Origin: Desulfurococcales archaeon | GTDB taxonomy: Archaea; Thermoproteota; Thermoprotei_A; Sulfolobales; Desulfurococcaceae | Length of the DNA stretch: 15,688 bases | Direction: 5' to 3' | Assembly: GCA_015522345.1 (NCBI GenBank) | Contig: WAML01000102.1 | Coordinates: 1-15,688 of the forward strand | Part shown: one piece after another, positions 14,394 through 15,688 of the stretch | Numbering within the stretch: the first letter of the stretch is position 1 | How the letters are laid out: every line of letters starts with the position of its first letter | Notes under the pieces: generated by a model | Told to the model about the DNA's origin: nothing | What the model saw: the letters and a program-made list of their open reading frames with translations, nothing else | The model's database searches: none | Made by a program: the position numbers and the translations under genes

Positions 14394-15028
14394 AAGGACA
14401 AAATATGAGTATTAAGTCTTCGCAGAAAATAATTGAGATACTCTATAGTATACAAAAGAAAGAATTTGAAGAACATGTAGAAGAAATGAGTAAACCCAAT
14501 ATAGTATATGTTACGGAACTTACGGCTTGCTCACATAAATATGTTTTAAGACAAAAATTTAGTGAACTAATATTCTCGTTTGAACCAAACATTATATTAG
14601 GTTCTTTAATTCATAGAGGTCTTGAAGATATACTAGAAGCCGAAGGATATAAGAGAGAGGTTCCTGTTCAAAAAGAAATCAATATCGATGGAAGCAAGTA
14701 TACTATTAAAGGTAGAGTAGATGCATTAAATGAAGAAGAGCAAATAGTTGTTGAAATAAAAAGTGCGAGAAGTTCTCAGGGAACACCACATCCACATCAC
14801 ATACTACAGCTTCAAATATATTTAGAGATGCTTGGCTACAAGAAAGGTATATTGGTCTATATAACCCCCGATAGAATGCTTGAATATACTATAGAGTACA
14901 CTCCCATAGATTTAAAGAATTATCTAATAGAGACAATAAATGATCTAAAGCATCCCAGATGGCACTGGGAATGCAAATATTGTATATTTAACAGAATTTG
15001 CCCGTATAGGGTAGAGCAAACTCAATAA
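14387..15028 (+). CDS. Cas4-like PD-(D/E)XK exonuclease with Fe-S cysteines (solo, no CRISPR)
   Basis: A 213-residue RecB-family nuclease of Cas4 type. Motifs: C48 ('TACSHKYVLRQKF'), H76 ('GSLIHRGLE'), D112 in 'GRVDAL', E-x-K in 'VVEIKSA' (E123, K125), 'QLQIYLEML' (141-149, Q/Y motif), and a C-terminal triad C196, C199, C205. With C48 these make the four ligands of the 4Fe-4S cluster seen in Cas4/AddB. It should be a metal-dependent ssDNA exonuclease. No CRISPR array or other cas gene is in the window, so it is a solo Cas4-like gene, perhaps in DNA repair. The start is ATG 14387, overlapping the Nudix stop, with GGGGAT just upstream; ATG 14405 is also possible. Its 3' end overlaps the convergent riboflavin kinase by 7 nt. 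Confidence 0.85.
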   Translation: MLEGQNMSIKSSQKIIEILYSIQKKEFEEHVEEMSKPNIVYVTELTACSHKYVLRQKFSELIFSFEPNIILGSLIHRGLEDILEAEGYKREVPVQKEINIDGSKYTIKGRVDALNEEEQIVVEIKSARSSQGTPHPHHILQLQIYLEMLGYKKGILVYITPDRMLEYTIEYTPIDLKNYLIETINDLKHPRWHWECKYCIFNRICPYRVEQTQ

Positions 15029-15429
15029 TTATTATTGTTGAAACTACATAAAAGAACTTCTACAGTATCTCCATCGGATATACCGAGTTTGGAACGTATG
15101 TTTTCACTAGATATAAACTCTATGATGTTCCATTGATGAATTGTTTTTAAAGGCTTTATGGCATAACCTCTTATATTATTTACAAAACCAGGTAATACAT
15201 ATACTATTGATAAATCTTTTCTCCTAGGTTTAATTATTAGAGGATTTAATTTAAACCATAACTCCCTTATGTCTTCTCCTACATCAATATTTAATGTACC
15301 AGGGTAGGGGTTTATTCCAAGCACTTCATTAAATACGTTTCTATATATATTAACATAGTAGGCTCCTTCGCCAATACCGCTTACTACTTTACCTAATAAT
15401 TTAATACACTTCCTGTCTTCAACGGACAT
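15022..15429 (-). CDS. ribK: CTP-dependent archaeal riboflavin kinase
   Basis: A 135-residue protein matching the archaeal riboflavin kinase (DUF120, MJ0056-type), which phosphorylates riboflavin to FMN using CTP. The size equals the single-domain family members; it lacks the N-terminal DNA-binding domain some archaea fuse to it. The motifs are 'GKVVSGIGEGAYYV' (13-26) and 'LGINPYPGTLNIDV' (37-50), with the 'PxPGTLN' signature, followed by a cradle-loop barrel ending 'LGISDGDTVEVLL'. ATG 15429 lies about 25 nt after a TATA-like stretch (complement of 15450-15461), suggesting a leaderless or nearly leaderless mRNA. Its 3' end overlaps the convergent Cas4-like gene by 7 nt. Confidence 0.9.
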   Translation of the reverse strand: MSVEDRKCIKLLGKVVSGIGEGAYYVNIYRNVFNEVLGINPYPGTLNIDVGEDIRELWFKLNPLIIKPRRKDLSIVYVLPGFVNNIRGYAIKPLKTIHQWNIIEFISSENIRSKLGISDGDTVEVLLCSFNNNNY

Positions 15430-15564
15430 AGTTGATGCACACCAATCAGGATATTAAGTACTTCTTTTTCTTCCTGTTAAGAATAGGTATTAGTGTACAT
15501 GGATATAAAAAAGGTTTAATCACCGTCTAGCCTAATAATTATAGGATAATTATAGGTTTGTTCT

Positions 15565-15688
15565 CTATTTAACTTTAACATATTTACTGATCTCGTTAAT
15601 TACGTATTCAAGTCCTAGTTTCTTGAGAGTACTTGCTGTAGGTACTCCATTTTCGTTCCAGCCACGGAGTTTATAGTACTTCTTTAGC
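15565..15688 (-). CDS. Aldehyde ferredoxin oxidoreductase, C-terminus (partial)
   Basis: The last 40 residues and stop of a gene running off the window edge. The frame reads 'YYKLRGWNENGVPTAST' then 'KKLGLEYVINEISKYVKVK' and stops at 15565-15567. 'YYxLRGWxxxGxPT' is the hallmark C-terminal stretch of the tungstopterin aldehyde:ferredoxin oxidoreductase family (AOR/FOR/GAPOR), which oxidises aldehydes to acids with ferredoxin in fermenting hyperthermophiles. It lies upstream of ribK on the same strand, but about 135 nt separate them, with a likely promoter between. Which family member it is cannot be decided from this fragment. Confidence 0.82.
   Translation of the reverse strand, partial: LKKYYKLRGWNENGVPTASTLKKLGLEYVINEISKYVKVK

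Noticed and set aside
1..15688. CRISPR array, insertion sequence, prophage or toxin-antitoxin system
   Set aside because: No regularly spaced direct repeats, transposase or terminal inverted repeats are seen. The DUF2283 gene has no visible partner inside the window.

Overview
The window looks like chromosomal DNA of a hyperthermophilic crenarchaeon of the Desulfurococcales type; an AT-rich genus such as Staphylothermus or Ignisphaera is my guess. The evidence is an archaeal (CTP-dependent) riboflavin kinase, an archaeal-type valyl-tRNA synthetase, an AK6/Fap7-type kinase, a tRNA with two bulge-helix-bulge introns and an encoded CCA, two box C/D guide RNAs, the C-terminus of a tungsten aldehyde:ferredoxin oxidoreductase, TATA boxes about 25 nt before genes, and many TTG/GTG starts. 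There is no phage, insertion sequence or CRISPR array.

Layout. 1-1017: two small minus-strand genes (a DUF2283 protein and a four-cysteine protein). 1018-4135: a PHP-domain phosphoesterase converging on valS with a 1-nt gap. 4240-5803: a divergent pair, a distant CitG-like protein and a DUF1614-like membrane protein. 5804-5949: a GC-rich, hairpin-forming intergenic segment that may encode a structured RNA. 5950-7120: AK6-type kinase and an unrecognised gene whose frame continues upstream across a single TAG. 7412-7741: a small conserved-looking protein. 7937-8070: tRNA-Thr(GGU) split by a 41-nt D-arm intron and a 17-nt anticodon-loop intron. 8078-10982: two divergent membrane glycosyltransferases (GT87-like and PMT/GT39-like) sharing a symmetric TATA element. 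10983-11323: two tandem box C/D sRNAs, each with its own TATA box. 11336-15028: a plus-strand run of five genes (histone-deacetylase-family hydrolase, AEC transporter, CYTH protein, Nudix hydrolase, Cas4-like nuclease), several overlapping or nearly so. 15022-15688: riboflavin kinase and the 3' end of an aldehyde ferredoxin oxidoreductase, both on the minus strand.

Most genes are housekeeping: translation (valS, tRNA-Thr, rRNA/tRNA-modification guides, AK6), cofactor metabolism (riboflavin kinase, possibly CitG-like), and surface glycosylation. The most interesting material is RNA: the twice-interrupted tRNA with a perfectly palindromic intron, the C/D pair in which one member has matching U-to-A changes in its C and D boxes, and the uncharacterised GC-rich segment at 5804-5915. 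I see no large new multi-gene system here.
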